This document shows positions 27,541-36,179 of a stretch of DNA of 64,000 nucleotides, in pieces. A program made the translations under genes and the position numbers. The notes beneath the pieces are model-generated. The model was not told the DNA's origin. It searched no databases and saw only the letters and a list, made by a program, of their open reading frames with translations. Positions within the stretch are counted from its first letter, which is position 1. Each line of letters starts with the position of its first letter. Source of the DNA: an uncultured Bacteroidota bacterium (GTDB lineage Bacteria > Bacteroidota > Bacteroidia > Bacteroidales > P3); contig CADALO010000011.1 of assembly GCA_902788805.1 (NCBI GenBank), positions 1 through 64,000 of the forward strand, written 5' to 3'.

Positions 27541-27993
27541 ATGACGAGAAGATTCATCCTGCTGACGCTCTGCCTGTTGCTGTCAGCCCAAGTCTCTTTT
27601 GCCCAGACCCGCAAGGGCAGGGTAGAGATAACGGGCGACGTCAAGGTGTCGGAGCTGGTCAAGAAGCATATAGAGTTCAACGAACGTATGCGCACCGTGC
27701 CTGGCTACAGGGTGCAGATAGCAGCCCTTTCGGGGCCCAACTCGCGCAACCAGGCGTTTGAACTCAAGCAGAAATTCAAGGAGGAATTCCCTGAAGTTGA
27801 GGTATATATCATATTCACCGAACCTAATTTCAGGGTAAAGGTGGGCGACTTTACAAGTAAGCTCGACGCCTTCGTCTTTATGCAGCGCATCAAAGACCGC
27901 TATCCCGGTACGATAGTCAAGGAGAATGTCTATCCGATACATCCCGACTTGAGCAACATAGTGCCCGAAACCGACGCTGATGCCGACCTTTGA
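27541..27993 (+). CDS. Secreted SPOR-domain-like protein
   Basis: 150 residues from the ATG at 27541 (another ATG at 27535 adds two). A signal peptide (MTRRFILLTLCLLLSAQVSFA) leads to a short linker and a SPOR-like domain: YRVQIAALSGPNSRNQAFELKQKF ... FRVKVGDFTSKLDAFVFMQRIKDRYPG. SPOR domains bind denuded glycan strands of septal peptidoglycan, so a periplasmic division or envelope role is likely. Proteins of this size with just signal peptide and SPOR domain are common in Bacteroidetes. Co-transcription with uspA is suggested by the short gap. The stop is followed by a terminator-like hairpin. Confidence 0.8.
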   Translation: MTRRFILLTLCLLLSAQVSFAQTRKGRVEITGDVKVSELVKKHIEFNERMRTVPGYRVQIAALSGPNSRNQAFELKQKFKEEFPEVEVYIIFTEPNFRVKVGDFTSKLDAFVFMQRIKDRYPGTIVKENVYPIHPDLSNIVPETDADADL

Positions 27994-28031
27994 CGGCTCG
28001 GTACACCACTCATTTGAAATTCAGGAATGTG

Positions 28032-28048
28032 GCGTGTCTCCGACACGC
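28032..28048. repeat. CGTGTC palindrome, first of three
   Basis: GCGTGTC (28032-28038) pairs with GACACGC (28042-28048). Related hairpins are at 28117-28134 and 28656-28672. Together they bracket the gene-free repeat region 27994-28700. Confidence 0.7.
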
Positions 28049-28067
28049 AAATATGATATAGCATCCT

Positions 28068-28112
28068 AAGCCCCACGCTAAGCCTAAATGTCGCTTAGTG
28101 AGGGGCTTTTGA
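28068..28112 (+). terminator. Terminator of the uspA-SPOR genes
   Basis: AAGCCCC (28068-28074) and CTAAGC pair with GCTTAG and GGGGCTT further on, with two mismatches, followed by TTTT. It is the first good terminator after the SPOR gene. Confidence 0.6.
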
Positions 28113-28311
28113 TATTGCGTGTTTTCGACACGTCTTGTCCGGCCCTTGGCGATAATCGCAGTACCTTCCCAGATGAGAAAAAGAACCTCCCGATATTGGA
28201 AACTGTGCTTTATGAAATAGGAGTTTTTAAAGGAAAATGGCGTTTCCCAATTTGTGTGCAGAATGCACACCATCTCAATAAGTAAATTATCGCAAATAAT
28301 TGTCATACAGA

Positions 28312-28454
28312 GTGCGACACACCCCGGCCTTCGGCCACCCCTCTCCGAGAGGGGATGGCGCAGCAGCGGCATAGCTGTATCATTGGTAATCAACACAATG
28401 CGGCAGCCCATCCCCTCTCGGAGAGGGGTGGCCGAAGGCCGGGGTGTGTCGCAC
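28312..28454. repeat. 47-bp perfect inverted repeat
   Basis: Positions 28312-28358 and 28408-28454 are exact reverse complements, with a 49-base loop. The arms contain the inner palindrome CCCTCTCCGAGAGGGG and the GC-rich CCGGCCTTCGGCC. No open frame in it looks like a protein. It resembles a non-coding mobile repeat (MITE-like), but no target duplication was identified. Confidence 0.85.
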
Positions 28455-28564
28455 CAGCCGTTCCGATAGCGAAGCAGTGAACAAAAACGAAGGCCGGGGT
28501 GTGTCGCACCAGCCGTTCCGATAGCGAAGCAGTGAACAAAAACGAAGGCCGGGGTGTGTCGCAC
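28434..28564. repeat. 55-bp tandem repeat, 2.4 copies
   Basis: A 55-base unit beginning GAAGGCCGGGGTGTGTCGCA occurs at 28434-28488 and 28489-28543 with a partial third copy at 28544-28564. The first 21 bases of each unit equal the outer part of the inverted-repeat arm at 28434-28454, so the tandem array grew from that arm. Confidence 0.85.
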
Positions 28565-28837
28565 AGTATAAAAGTAAATTAAATCCAGGTAGGCACTTAA
28601 CCCAACATTAGTCGACAACGGAGCGTAGTGTGAGGCCTCGGACGCCCCGAAACCTGCGTGTCGAAGACACGCTACAATGGGTGTGACGACCGACTCAAAA
28701 AAGCACCTCGGAAAAGGCTGATTTCGGCTTATTTTTGCGCAAAACTCATACTATCAGTACTTTACTCTTAAAATGCCCCTGTTTTTGCCTCGTTTTATAA
28801 CTGCCTCATTCCCAAATCTTCAAGGGACCAACTCCGT

Positions 28838-28920
28838 CATATGTACAATATATGTACAATACTTGTACAATATTTGTACGTTTACAATTGTACATATATT
28901 GTACAAGTATTGTACATATG
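28838..28920. repeat. Tandem TGTACAATA units mirrored into a hairpin
   Basis: Three TGTACAATA copies (28842, 28853, 28864) and a degenerate fourth are followed by the same unit in reverse complement (TATTGTACA), with CATATG at both ends. The gap 27994-29056 has no gene that I can support; it contains this hairpin, the 47-bp inverted repeat, the 55-bp tandem copies, the CGTGTC palindromes and two terminators. Confidence 0.8.
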
Positions 28921-28993
28921 GTGAAAAGGCGTCGAAACTTTGGTGGGTTGTCGGGCCGACGACGTGGGGTGGTAGCGGAGTTGCAAAATAAAG

Positions 28994-29022
28994 AAAAAGC
29001 CCGCCTTGTGGCGAGCCTTTTT
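28994..29022 (-). terminator. Terminator of rpoD
   Basis: On the minus strand a GGCTCGCC/GGCGGGC stem with one bulge and a TTGT-type loop is followed by TTTTT, 35 bases after the rpoD stop. Confidence 0.72.
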
Positions 29023-29056
29023 AACTGCTTTTTATAAAAGGATTAAGTTTCCGTTT

Positions 29057-29917
29057 TTAGAGGTAAGCGATGAGGTGCTTGCTCTTCGAGCTGGATTTGA
29101 GGCGCTTGAGGCCTTTTTCCTTGATTTGGCGCACGCGTTCGCGGGTGAGGCCGAATTTCATCGCTATTTCGTCGAGGCTGAGTGCGTGGGGTATGCCGAT
29201 GCCGAAGTACATACGTATGACGTCGCGCTCGTATTCGGTGAGTGACGAGAGTGCTCGTTCGATTTCGAGCGAGAGCGACTCTTGCATAAGTGCGTCGTCG
29301 GTGGCAGGTGTGTCCTCGTTGGGCAGCACGTCGACAAAGTTGACGTCCTCGTCGGCCACGAGGGGCGCGTCGATGGATATGTGACGGCCCGAGATGCCGA
29401 GTATGGCTTTGATTTTATCTTCCGGTATGTCAAGCATTTCGGCCAGTTCCTCTTCCGATGGCGGGCGCTCGAGTTTCTGTTCGAGTTTGGAAATTTCTTT
29501 CTTTAGTTTGTTGAGTGCTCCGAGCTGGTTGGAGGGCAGACGCACGATGCGCGAGTTCTCGGCGATGGCCTGCAGAATCGACTGGCGTATCCACCACACG
29601 GCGTAGGAGATGAACTTGAAGCCTCGTGTCTCGTCGAAGCGTTTGGCTGCTTTGATGAGTCCCACGTTGCCCTCGTTGATGAGGTCGGGGAGGCTGAGGC
29701 CCTGGTTCTGGTATTGTTTTGCGACAGAGACCACAAATCGCAGGTTGGCCTTGGTGAGGCGGTCGAGGGCTGCCTGGTCGCCGGCCTTGATGCGCTGTGC
29801 CAGCTGCACCTCCTCCTCGGGGGTGAGGAGCTCCTCGCTGCAGATGTCCTGCAGGTATTTGTCGAGCGATTTGATGTCGCGGTTAGTGATGGAGTGGGTA
29901 ATCTTTAACTGTCTCAT
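29057..29917 (-). CDS. rpoD: Primary RNA polymerase sigma factor (RpoD/SigA)
   Basis: 286 residues. It begins in region 1.2 ([27 protein letters not shown]) and carries regions 2 ([17 protein letters not shown] ... [15 protein letters not shown]), 3 ([13 protein letters not shown]) and 4 ([13 protein letters not shown] ... [18 protein letters not shown]). Region 1.1 is absent, as in the Bacteroides primary sigma factor. This sigma is the one expected to read the TAnnTTTG promoters found throughout this window. It is a single-gene unit on the minus strand with a terminator at 28994-29022. No clear -7 box was found upstream. Confidence 0.96.
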   Translation of the reverse strand: MRQLKITHSITNRDIKSLDKYLQDICSEELLTPEEEVQLAQRIKAGDQAALDRLTKANLRFVVSVAKQYQNQGLSLPDLINEGNVGLIKAAKRFDETRGFKFISYAVWWIRQSILQAIAENSRIVRLPSNQLGALNKLKKEISKLEQKLERPPSEEELAEMLDIPEDKIKAILGISGRHISIDAPLVADEDVNFVDVLPNEDTPATDDALMQESLSLEIERALSSLTEYERDVIRMYFGIGIPHALSLDEIAMKFGLTRERVRQIKEKGLKRLKSSSKSKHLIAYL

Positions 29918-30064
29918 ATATGATAAATGCGTTTTTAATCAGTTTCTGTTGTGCCATAGTGTGTTATAAGGTGCCACAATATGACATTTGTTCTCATTAA
30001 CGAGAAATTTCAAAAAAAGTTTCATTAGAATGAAAAAAAATATTTCTGTTCGGCATTTTTTTCT

Positions 30065-30072
30065 TATCTTTG
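30065..30072 (+). promoter_or_regulatory. -7 box of ffh
   Basis: TATCTTTG matches the -7 consensus. It would leave a leader of about 150 bases before the ffh ATG at 30228; no riboswitch-like fold was recognised in that leader. Confidence 0.6.
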
Positions 30073-30227
30073 CAGTCGTTTACGGCGTGTGTACATTGCC
30101 TTTTGAGGGCATTGTGCGGACGTGTAACGATATGTGATAGAGATATTTCTGTCTGCGTTGTTTGAACGCTGGCGGGACGGTGCGGAGGTGTATTTTTGAA
30201 AATAATAAAAAAATATAATATAGATTT

Positions 30228-31550
30228 ATGTTCGAGAATATCAGCAGTAAGATTGAAAAGGCGTTGCACACGCTGCGCGGCAAGGGCTCGATTACCGATA
30301 TCAATATCGCCGAGACCGTCAAGGAGGTGCGCAAAGCCTTGTTGGATGCCGACGTGAGCTATCCTATAGCCAAGGAGTTTACCGACCGTGTGAAGCAGGA
30401 AGCTCTGGGTCGCAATGTTATCCAGTCGATCGAGCCTGGCCAGTTGATGGTCAAGATTGTGCACGAGGAGCTGACGAAGCTGATGGGCAGCGAGGCTGTG
30501 GACATCAACATCAAGGGCGCTCCGGCGGTGATTTTGATTGCCGGCCTGCAGGGTTCCGGTAAGACTACCTTCAGCGCCAAGCTTGCCTATCACCTGAAGA
30601 ACAAGCGTGGCCGCAACGTGATGCTGGTGGCTGGCGACGTTTACCGTCCGGCAGCTATCAACCAGTTGCAGGTGCTTGGCGAGCAGGTGGGCGTGCCGGT
30701 CTTTGCGCAGCTGGGCGTCAACGACCCTGTGAAGATTGCCAACGATGCTCTGCAGGAAGCCCGTATGAAAGGCGTGCAGGTGGTGATTGTCGATACCGCC
30801 GGCCGCTTGGCTGTCGACGAGCAGATGATGGACGAGATAGCAAGCCTGAAGGAGTCGCTGAAGCCGCAAGAGACACTCTTTGTGGTTGACTCGATGACCG
30901 GCCAGGACGCGGTGAACACCGCCAAGGCCTTCAACGACCGCATTGACTATGACGGCGTTGTGCTGACCAAGTTGGACGGCGACACCCGCGGCGGTGCGGC
31001 GTTGACCATACGCTACACGGTGCAGAAGCCAATCAAGTTTGTCGGTATCGGCGAGAAGATGGACGCCCTTGATGTGTTCCATCCCGACCGTATGGCCAAC
31101 CGCATACTTGGTATGGGCGATGTCGTTTCGCTGGTGGAACGCGCCCAGGAGCAGTACGACGAAGAGGAGGCACGCAAGATACAGAAGCGACTTGTCCGCA
31201 ACGAATATAACTATGATGACTTCCTTGCCCAGATTGCACAGGTGAAGAAGATGGGCAATATGAAGGACCTGCTGGGTATGATTCCGGGAATGAGCAAGTT
31301 GACCAAGGATGTGGAGATTGGCGACGATGCCTTTGTACCTATCGAGAGCATTATCGGTTCGATGACGCCCTATGAGCGCCGCAACCCCAGCTGCTTGAAC
31401 GGCAGCCGCAAACAGCGCATTGCCGCCGGCAGCGGCCGCACCATTCAAGAGGTGAACCGACTGGTGAAGCAGTTCGAGGACACGCGCAAGATGATGAAAG
31501 CCGTGTCGGCCAAAGGCGGCAAACTGCCGATGCCCCGCCGAAGAAGATGA
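30228..31550 (+). CDS. ffh: Signal recognition particle GTPase Ffh
   Basis: 440 residues. N domain (1-95), G domain with P-loop GLQGSGKTT (about 105-113), DTAGR and TKLDGDTRGGAAL, and a methionine-rich M domain (about 320-440) with the RNA-binding segment NGSRKQRIAAGSGRTIQEVN. Ffh with 4.5S RNA binds signal peptides on ribosomes and delivers them to FtsY and the Sec translocon. Length is normal. It has its own upstream region and is followed by about 600 bases of repeats rather than another gene, so it appears monocistronic. The opposite strand is open across most of it, which is only a codon-bias shadow. Confidence 0.96.
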   Translation: MFENISSKIEKALHTLRGKGSITDINIAETVKEVRKALLDADVSYPIAKEFTDRVKQEALGRNVIQSIEPGQLMVKIVHEELTKLMGSEAVDINIKGAPAVILIAGLQGSGKTTFSAKLAYHLKNKRGRNVMLVAGDVYRPAAINQLQVLGEQVGVPVFAQLGVNDPVKIANDALQEARMKGVQVVIVDTAGRLAVDEQMMDEIASLKESLKPQETLFVVDSMTGQDAVNTAKAFNDRIDYDGVVLTKLDGDTRGGAALTIRYTVQKPIKFVGIGEKMDALDVFHPDRMANRILGMGDVVSLVERAQEQYDEEEARKIQKRLVRNEYNYDDFLAQIAQVKKMGNMKDLLGMIPGMSKLTKDVEIGDDAFVPIESIIGSMTPYERRNPSCLNGSRKQRIAAGSGRTIQEVNRLVKQFEDTRKMMKAVSAKGGKLPMPRRRR

Positions 31551-31614
31551 ACAGAGAATTAAGAATTAAAAATTAAGAATTAAGAGGGCATACGCCCCCG
31601 CCCTAAAGGGTTCA

Positions 31615-31632
31615 CCCTCTAACGTTAGAGGG
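31615..31632. repeat. 18-bp perfect palindrome after ffh
   Basis: CCCTCTAACGTTAGAGGG is self-complementary over 18 bases. It begins the gene-free stretch 31551-32147 and could weakly terminate ffh, though no T run follows. Confidence 0.7.
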
Positions 31633-31642
31633 GAAATGAATA

Positions 31643-31915
31643 GAAAGCGGAAAGCTGAAAGCGGAAAGCGGAAAGCTGAAAACGGAAAGCTGAAAACGGA
31701 AAGCTGAAAACGGAAAGCTGAAAACGGAAAGCGGAAAGCTGAAAGCTGAAAACGGAAAGCTGAAAACGGAAAGCTGAAAACGGAAAGCAGAAAACGGAAA
31801 GCAGAAAACGGAAAGCAGAAAACGGAAAGCAGAAAACGGAAAGCAGAAAACGGAAAGCTGAAAACGGAAAGCTGAAAACGGAAAGCAGAAAACGGAAAGT
31901 AGAAAACTAAAAGCT
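31643..31915. repeat. 14-bp minisatellite, about 19 copies
   Basis: Degenerate copies of GAAAACGGAAAGCT (variants with AGC for AAC and CAG for CTG) run without interruption for about 270 bases. Variants cluster (CAG forms in the middle, CTG forms at both sides), suggesting local slippage. Its reverse strand is open in more than one frame only because the unit has no stop; it is not a gene. Confidence 0.9.
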
Positions 31916-31946
31916 GAAACTGAAATAATAAATAGCGATCTTGTAC

Positions 31947-31968
31947 GGGCGTACCTCCGTGTACGCCC
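31947..31968. repeat. GGGCGTAC palindromic element, intergenic copy
   Basis: GGGCGTAC (31947-31954) and GTACGCCC (31961-31968) form an 8-bp stem with loop CTCCGT. The same element, in reverse orientation with one base different, lies inside the beta-mannosidase gene at 58948-58969. Confidence 0.75.
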
Positions 31969-31979
31969 CACCACCAACA

Positions 31980-32145
31980 ACCTTTACCCCCTTCCAACCC
32001 TAAACCCCTTAAACCCCTTTCAACCCTTAAAACCTTTTAACCCTTTTAACCCTAAAACCCTTTCAACCCTAAAACCCTTTCAACCCTTAAACCCTTTTAA
32101 CCCTTTATAACCCTTTTAACCTTTATAACCCTTTTAACCCCAAAA
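31980..32145. repeat. Degenerate CCCTTTTAA pyrimidine tract before folD
   Basis: About 16 degenerate units of AACCCTTTTAACCC fill the sequence up to two bases before the folD start codon. A related AACCTTTCAA tract precedes yihY at 62329-62440. No Shine-Dalgarno or promoter is recognisable within it. Confidence 0.85.
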
Positions 32146-32147
32146 CA

Positions 32148-33032
32148 ATGTATCAGTTACTTGATGGAAAACAGACTTCCATAGCTATCAAAGACCAAAT
32201 AGCCAATGAGGTGCGTTCGTTTACTGCCAAAGGTATCCGTCCGCCGCACCTGGCAGCCATTCTTGTAGGCGACGACGGCGCCAGCCAGACATACGTTGCC
32301 AACAAGGAGAAATCGTCGCACGAGGTAGGCTTCACCTCCTCGGTTTACCGCTATTCGGCCAACACATCGGAAGAGGAACTGCTGAAAGCCATCGAATTCC
32401 TTAACAACGATGACGACATAGACGGCTTTATTGTCCAGTTGCCTTTGCCGAAGCAGATCAACGAGCAGAAGGTTATCGATGCCATCTCACCCGAGAAGGA
32501 TGTGGACGGCTTTACGCCTATCAATATTGGCCGTATGGTGCTTGGCGAGGATGCCTTCCTGCCGGCAACGCCGATGGGAGTGTGCTCGATATTGGAGCAC
32601 TACAATATTGAGACCGAGGGCAAGCACTGTGTGGTGCTGGGCCGCAGCAATATTGTGGGTACGCCTGTAGCCAACCTGCTGTCGCGCAACAAGAAAGGCG
32701 CCAACTGCACGGTGACGCTCTGCCACAGCCGCACCAAGAACCTGGCCGAACTGACACGCCTGGCCGACATACTCGTTGTGGCTATCGGCAAGCCCGAGTT
32801 CGTGACTGCCGATATGGTCAAGGACGGCGTTGTGCTGGTCGATGTGGGCATACACCGCATTCCCGACGAGAGCAAGAAGAGCGGCTATCGCATCATCGGC
32901 GACGTGAAGCACAGCGAGGTCGACGCCAAGTGCAGCTGGGTGACACCTGTGCCCGGCGGCGTGGGACCGCTGACCATCGTGTCGCTGCTGCAGAACACGA
33001 TGAAGGCTTACAAGAAAAGATTCAATCTCTAA
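32148..33032 (+). CDS. folD: Methylenetetrahydrofolate dehydrogenase/cyclohydrolase FolD
   Basis: 294 residues. The catalytic Tyr-x3-Lys (YVANK near 50-54) is present, with the signatures VQLPLPKQIN, DVDGF and PVPGGVGPLT, and the NADP-binding Rossmann segment VVLGRSNIVGTPVANLL. FolD interconverts methylene-, methenyl- and formyl-tetrahydrofolate, supplying one-carbon units to purine synthesis, which fits with purL at the end of the same gene run. The ATG at 32148 follows a repetitive pyrimidine tract with no visible ribosome-binding site. Ten bases separate it from the next gene. Confidence 0.96.
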   Translation: MYQLLDGKQTSIAIKDQIANEVRSFTAKGIRPPHLAAILVGDDGASQTYVANKEKSSHEVGFTSSVYRYSANTSEEELLKAIEFLNNDDDIDGFIVQLPLPKQINEQKVIDAISPEKDVDGFTPINIGRMVLGEDAFLPATPMGVCSILEHYNIETEGKHCVVLGRSNIVGTPVANLLSRNKKGANCTVTLCHSRTKNLAELTRLADILVVAIGKPEFVTADMVKDGVVLVDVGIHRIPDESKKSGYRIIGDVKHSEVDAKCSWVTPVPGGVGPLTIVSLLQNTMKAYKKRFNL

Positions 33033-33042
33033 TCTGTATTCA

Positions 33043-33774
33043 ATGAAAACCATTGTTGTAGTCCCTTGTTACAATGAGTCGAAGCGCCTGCGGCAGGATG
33101 ACTTCCTGCACTATGTGGAGCAGAATGACGACGTGGCGTTTTTGTTTGCCAACGACGGCAGCAGGGACAATACGCTGGAGGTGCTGCAGGAGTTGACGGC
33201 AAAGCACGAGCGGCTGCTGATGCTCGACATACAGCCCAACGGCGGCAAGGCCGAGGCTGTGAGGAAAGGAATGCTCTATGCCGCCGAGCAGTACAAACCT
33301 GACTATATTGCCTTCTGGGATGCCGATCTCGCCACCCCGCTGGAGGAGATAGAACCTATGGTGAAGTGGGCCGACAAGGGCTATGACGCTGTTATGGGGC
33401 TGCGGCTGATGCGCTTGGGAGCCAAGGTGAAACGCAAGACTATGCGCCACTATCTGGGCCGATGCTTCGCCACGGTGGCATCGATGATGCTTAAGCTTCC
33501 GGTATATGACACGCAGTGCGGCTCGAAACTGTTCAGAAGGGAAGTGGTGGAAACCATTTTCCAAGAGCAGTTCATTACACGGTGGCTGTTCGACGTGGAG
33601 CTGCTGGCACGCTACAAGCAGCGTTACGGCGTGGAGCAAGCTATACAGAAGATTTATGAGTATCCGCTGTTCCAGTGGGAGGATGTCGACGGATCGCAGC
33701 TGAAGAGTCGCGATTTCTTCAAGGCACCGCTGGAGCTGATGAAGATTAGAAAAAGATACAAAAACAAGAATTAA
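33043..33774 (+). CDS. Family 2 glycosyltransferase (dolichyl-phosphate glucosyltransferase-like)
   Basis: 243 residues, a single GT-A domain with no membrane helix. It starts VVVPCYNESKRL, has NDGSRDNT and NGGKAEAVRKG, the metal-binding DAD motif in FWDADLATP (about 95-97), and the acceptor segment DTQCGSKLFRRE. The order resembles ALG5-like enzymes that transfer a sugar from a nucleotide donor to a polyprenyl phosphate. The neighbouring GT-C membrane protein (33777) could use such a lipid-linked sugar, so the pair may form a lipid-donor glycosylation route. Donor and acceptor are inferred. Confidence 0.85.
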   Translation: MKTIVVVPCYNESKRLRQDDFLHYVEQNDDVAFLFANDGSRDNTLEVLQELTAKHERLLMLDIQPNGGKAEAVRKGMLYAAEQYKPDYIAFWDADLATPLEEIEPMVKWADKGYDAVMGLRLMRLGAKVKRKTMRHYLGRCFATVASMMLKLPVYDTQCGSKLFRREVVETIFQEQFITRWLFDVELLARYKQRYGVEQAIQKIYEYPLFQWEDVDGSQLKSRDFFKAPLELMKIRKRYKNKN

Positions 33775-33776
33775 GT

Positions 33777-36179
33777 ATGAAAAAGTTATTTTCAGAGAAC
33801 AAGAGTAACGTTTGGTTCTGGCTTTTTGTGGGACTGGCGGCAGTGCTGTTGATAGCAATGCCCCTGATGAGCCTCGATGCCGGCAACAGCGGCGACGAGG
33901 ATAAGTTCCAGATACCGCAAGGCAGGTTCGTGATGGACTATTACCATTCGGACGGACAGGACACTACCTGTATGAAGGACGTGGTGAACCTAAACGGCAA
34001 GGATCAGAACTGGAATCTGAAATATTATGGCTGCTCGTTCGACGTCGTCACGGAGTGGATAAACCAGACTTTCGGCATTGATGACATAGCACGCACGCGC
34101 CACATCTGCAATTCGTTGCTGGGCTGGCTCATTGTGCTGTTCGGCGGTCTGATAGCATATCGTATGGGCGGCTGGCGCGCCGGAGTGTTCGCTATGCTGC
34201 TGCTGTTCTTCTCGCCGCGACTGCTGGGCCATTCGTTCAACAATCCGAAGGATATACCTATGGCAGCCGGCGTGGTGATGAGCATCTACTATATAATGAT
34301 GTTTTTCCGCCAGATTGCGCCGCAGATTGTGCAAGGGGCTGCCGGCAAGGGCAAGAAGGCAATGGCCCAAGTGACTTATCCTCAGCAAGCATTCTCGGAC
34401 AAGGCGACGCGCAATATGGCAATATTCCTTATTGTCGTTTCGTCGCCGCTGCTGTTCAAGACGGCTGGTGTGGTGTGGACGGTGCTGATAGTGGCGCTGT
34501 TTGTGGTGGCTATGATGCTGAAGAACACGCCTAAGTTCAATCCGTTGACGCTGTTTATGCTGGCGTTGTCGCTGGCGTTGGGCGTGAGCAACCGTATAGG
34601 TGCACTTATTGTTGTTGGGTATATGGGACTATGGGGCTTGCTGTGGCTGATTCGCTATGGCCGCTATGTGGGCGGGGCCACCATTGGCAAGGCTGTTGTC
34701 GCTGCCGTTGCGGTGTGTCTGGCTGGATTCTTTTCCGGTCTTCTGCTGTGGCCTTATGCGATGCAGGACCCTGTGCATAACAGTATAGAGAGCTTTAAGT
34801 TGATGTCGCAGTTCGACGTGCAGTTGCGTCAGCTTTTCGAAGGCACTATGGTGATGTCGAGCAATCTGCCGTGGTATTACACTCCCAAGTTTATGCTGAT
34901 GACAATCCCGTTGGTGGTTATGATTGGCTGGCTGCTGTATCCCTTCTTCGGCGCTTTCAAGAAAGAGCGTCGCATCGACAGCATAATGATTTATTTCTGC
35001 TTCCTGTTCCCTGTGGTGTGGATTGTCGTGACGGGTGCCAATGTCTATGGTGGCTGGCGCCATTCGCTGTTTACATACCCGCCGATGGCCATAGCTGCAG
35101 GCTTGGGCTTTGATGCCTTTGCTGCGTGGTGTGGACGTAAGAGCGGCAAGCGCATTGTTGAGACCATTGTCTCGCTGGTGCCTCTCCTGCTGCTGGTGCC
35201 TCCTGCACTGCATACGGTCCGCAACCATCCGTATGAGTATGTATATTTCAACGAGCTTGAAGGTGGCGTGAAGAATGCTTTCGGTAATTATGAGCTTGAC
35301 TACTATTATCATACGATGCGTGAGGCTACAGAGTGGGTAGTGGCCAACGCCGAGCCTAAAGCCGACGGAGAGAAGACCTTGGTGGGCTCGTGGCACGTGG
35401 AGTCGACACGCTATTTCCTGCGCAACGATTCCGCACGCTTTGCCACGCGTTTTGTCCGCTGGGCACAGCGCTATGAATATGAATGGGATTACCTAGTGTT
35501 TCCGATTACCGGCATTTCTGGCGAATATTTGTTGGGAGCTGATTTTCCGCCGCAGGATTGCGTGCATACAGTCGATGTCGACGGCAAACCGATTGCGCTG
35601 GTGCTGAAACGTCAGACGATGGACGATTACAATGCTGTGCAGCTGATGCGTGCCGGCAATGTGGACAGCGCTGTTGTGCTTTTTAACAGGGTCTTGCAGC
35701 AGATGCCAAACAATGAGACCGCTTTGTCGAACCTTGCCAACATCTACCTGCAGCAAGGAAATGCAGAAAAGGCTGTTGAGTGCTGCAACAGGATGCTTGC
35801 CATAGAGCCCAACAATCCTCAGGCTAACCAGATGCTGGTATATGCCTATCTTAATAGCGGACGCCAGCAAGAGGCGGCTTCGCTGCTTGATAAAATCAAG
35901 GCTAAAGGACAGGACGCTTTTGCATTCTCTATCACGGCACGGCTCTATGCCCAGCAAGGAAACGTAAACGGTGCTTTGAATGAGCTTAACGCTATGCTCG
36001 ACCGTGGCCTTATGGACCAAGAGGCGTTGAATCTTTATGTCCAGCTGCGTATGTCGCAGGGCAGCGACCAGAATGCTGCGGTGTATGGCTTCTATTCTGC
36101 CTACGCCAACGGACTGGAAAAGAATGGCGACAAGAAGGCTGCAGAACAACTGCGCAAACAAATGAACGGTGGTAGATGA
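33777..36179 (+). CDS. GT-C-type membrane glycosyltransferase-like protein with C-terminal TPRs
   Basis: 800 residues. An N-terminal helix is followed by a periplasmic loop with the acidic SGDEDKF segment (about 39-45), the place of the catalytic Asp in GT-C enzymes such as PMT/ArnT. About ten more helices reach to residue 480. The segment RLLGHSFNNPKDIPMA is a cytoplasmic or amphipathic loop typical of this group. Residues 615-795 are four or five TPR repeats (AVVLFNRVLQQMPNNETALSNLANIYLQQGN and similar). I infer transfer of sugar from a lipid carrier to a protein or glycan at the periplasmic face, with TPRs binding a partner. It starts two bases after the GT2 gene and overlaps the acyltransferase gene by four. 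Confidence 0.75.
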   Translation: MKKLFSENKSNVWFWLFVGLAAVLLIAMPLMSLDAGNSGDEDKFQIPQGRFVMDYYHSDGQDTTCMKDVVNLNGKDQNWNLKYYGCSFDVVTEWINQTFGIDDIARTRHICNSLLGWLIVLFGGLIAYRMGGWRAGVFAMLLLFFSPRLLGHSFNNPKDIPMAAGVVMSIYYIMMFFRQIAPQIVQGAAGKGKKAMAQVTYPQQAFSDKATRNMAIFLIVVSSPLLFKTAGVVWTVLIVALFVVAMMLKNTPKFNPLTLFMLALSLALGVSNRIGALIVVGYMGLWGLLWLIRYGRYVGGATIGKAVVAAVAVCLAGFFSGLLLWPYAMQDPVHNSIESFKLMSQFDVQLRQLFEGTMVMSSNLPWYYTPKFMLMTIPLVVMIGWLLYPFFGAFKKERRIDSIMIYFCFLFPVVWIVVTGANVYGGWRHSLFTYPPMAIAAGLGFDAFAAWCGRKSGKRIVETIVSLVPLLLLVPPALHTVRNHPYEYVYFNELEGGVKNAFGNYELDYYYHTMREATEWVVANAEPKADGEKTLVGSWHVESTRYFLRNDSARFATRFVRWAQRYEYEWDYLVFPITGISGEYLLGADFPPQDCVHTVDVDGKPIALVLKRQTMDDYNAVQLMRAGNVDSAVVLFNRVLQQMPNNETALSNLANIYLQQGNAEKAVECCNRMLAIEPNNPQANQMLVYAYLNSGRQQEAASLLDKIKAKGQDAFAFSITARLYAQQGNVNGALNELNAMLDRGLMDQEALNLYVQLRMSQGSDQNAAVYGFYSAYANGLEKNGDKKAAEQLRKQMNGGR

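Noticed and set aside
28010..28618. A 202-codon minus-strand open frame over the repeat region
   Set aside because: Its sequence is a translation of the 47-bp and 55-bp repeats (ATHPGLRFC, HPGLR recurring); no start signal, no family, and the same repeats are open in other frames.
28838..28920. Regulator binding site with TGTACA half sites
   Set aside because: The array is too long and symmetrical and lies far from any promoter I can define, so it is listed as a repeat rather than an operator.
29997..31448. 483-codon minus-strand frame opposite ffh
   Set aside because: Antisense shadow caused by codon bias; His- and Leu-rich with no domain, while the plus strand is clearly Ffh.
31566..31997. 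Minus-strand frames reading [12 protein letters not shown] over and over
   Set aside because: They are only the translation of the 14-bp minisatellite, which lacks stop codons.
31980..32145. Telomere-like repeat indicating a linear replicon end
   Set aside because: The CCCTTTTAA units are degenerate, in the middle of a gene-dense region and directly followed by folD.
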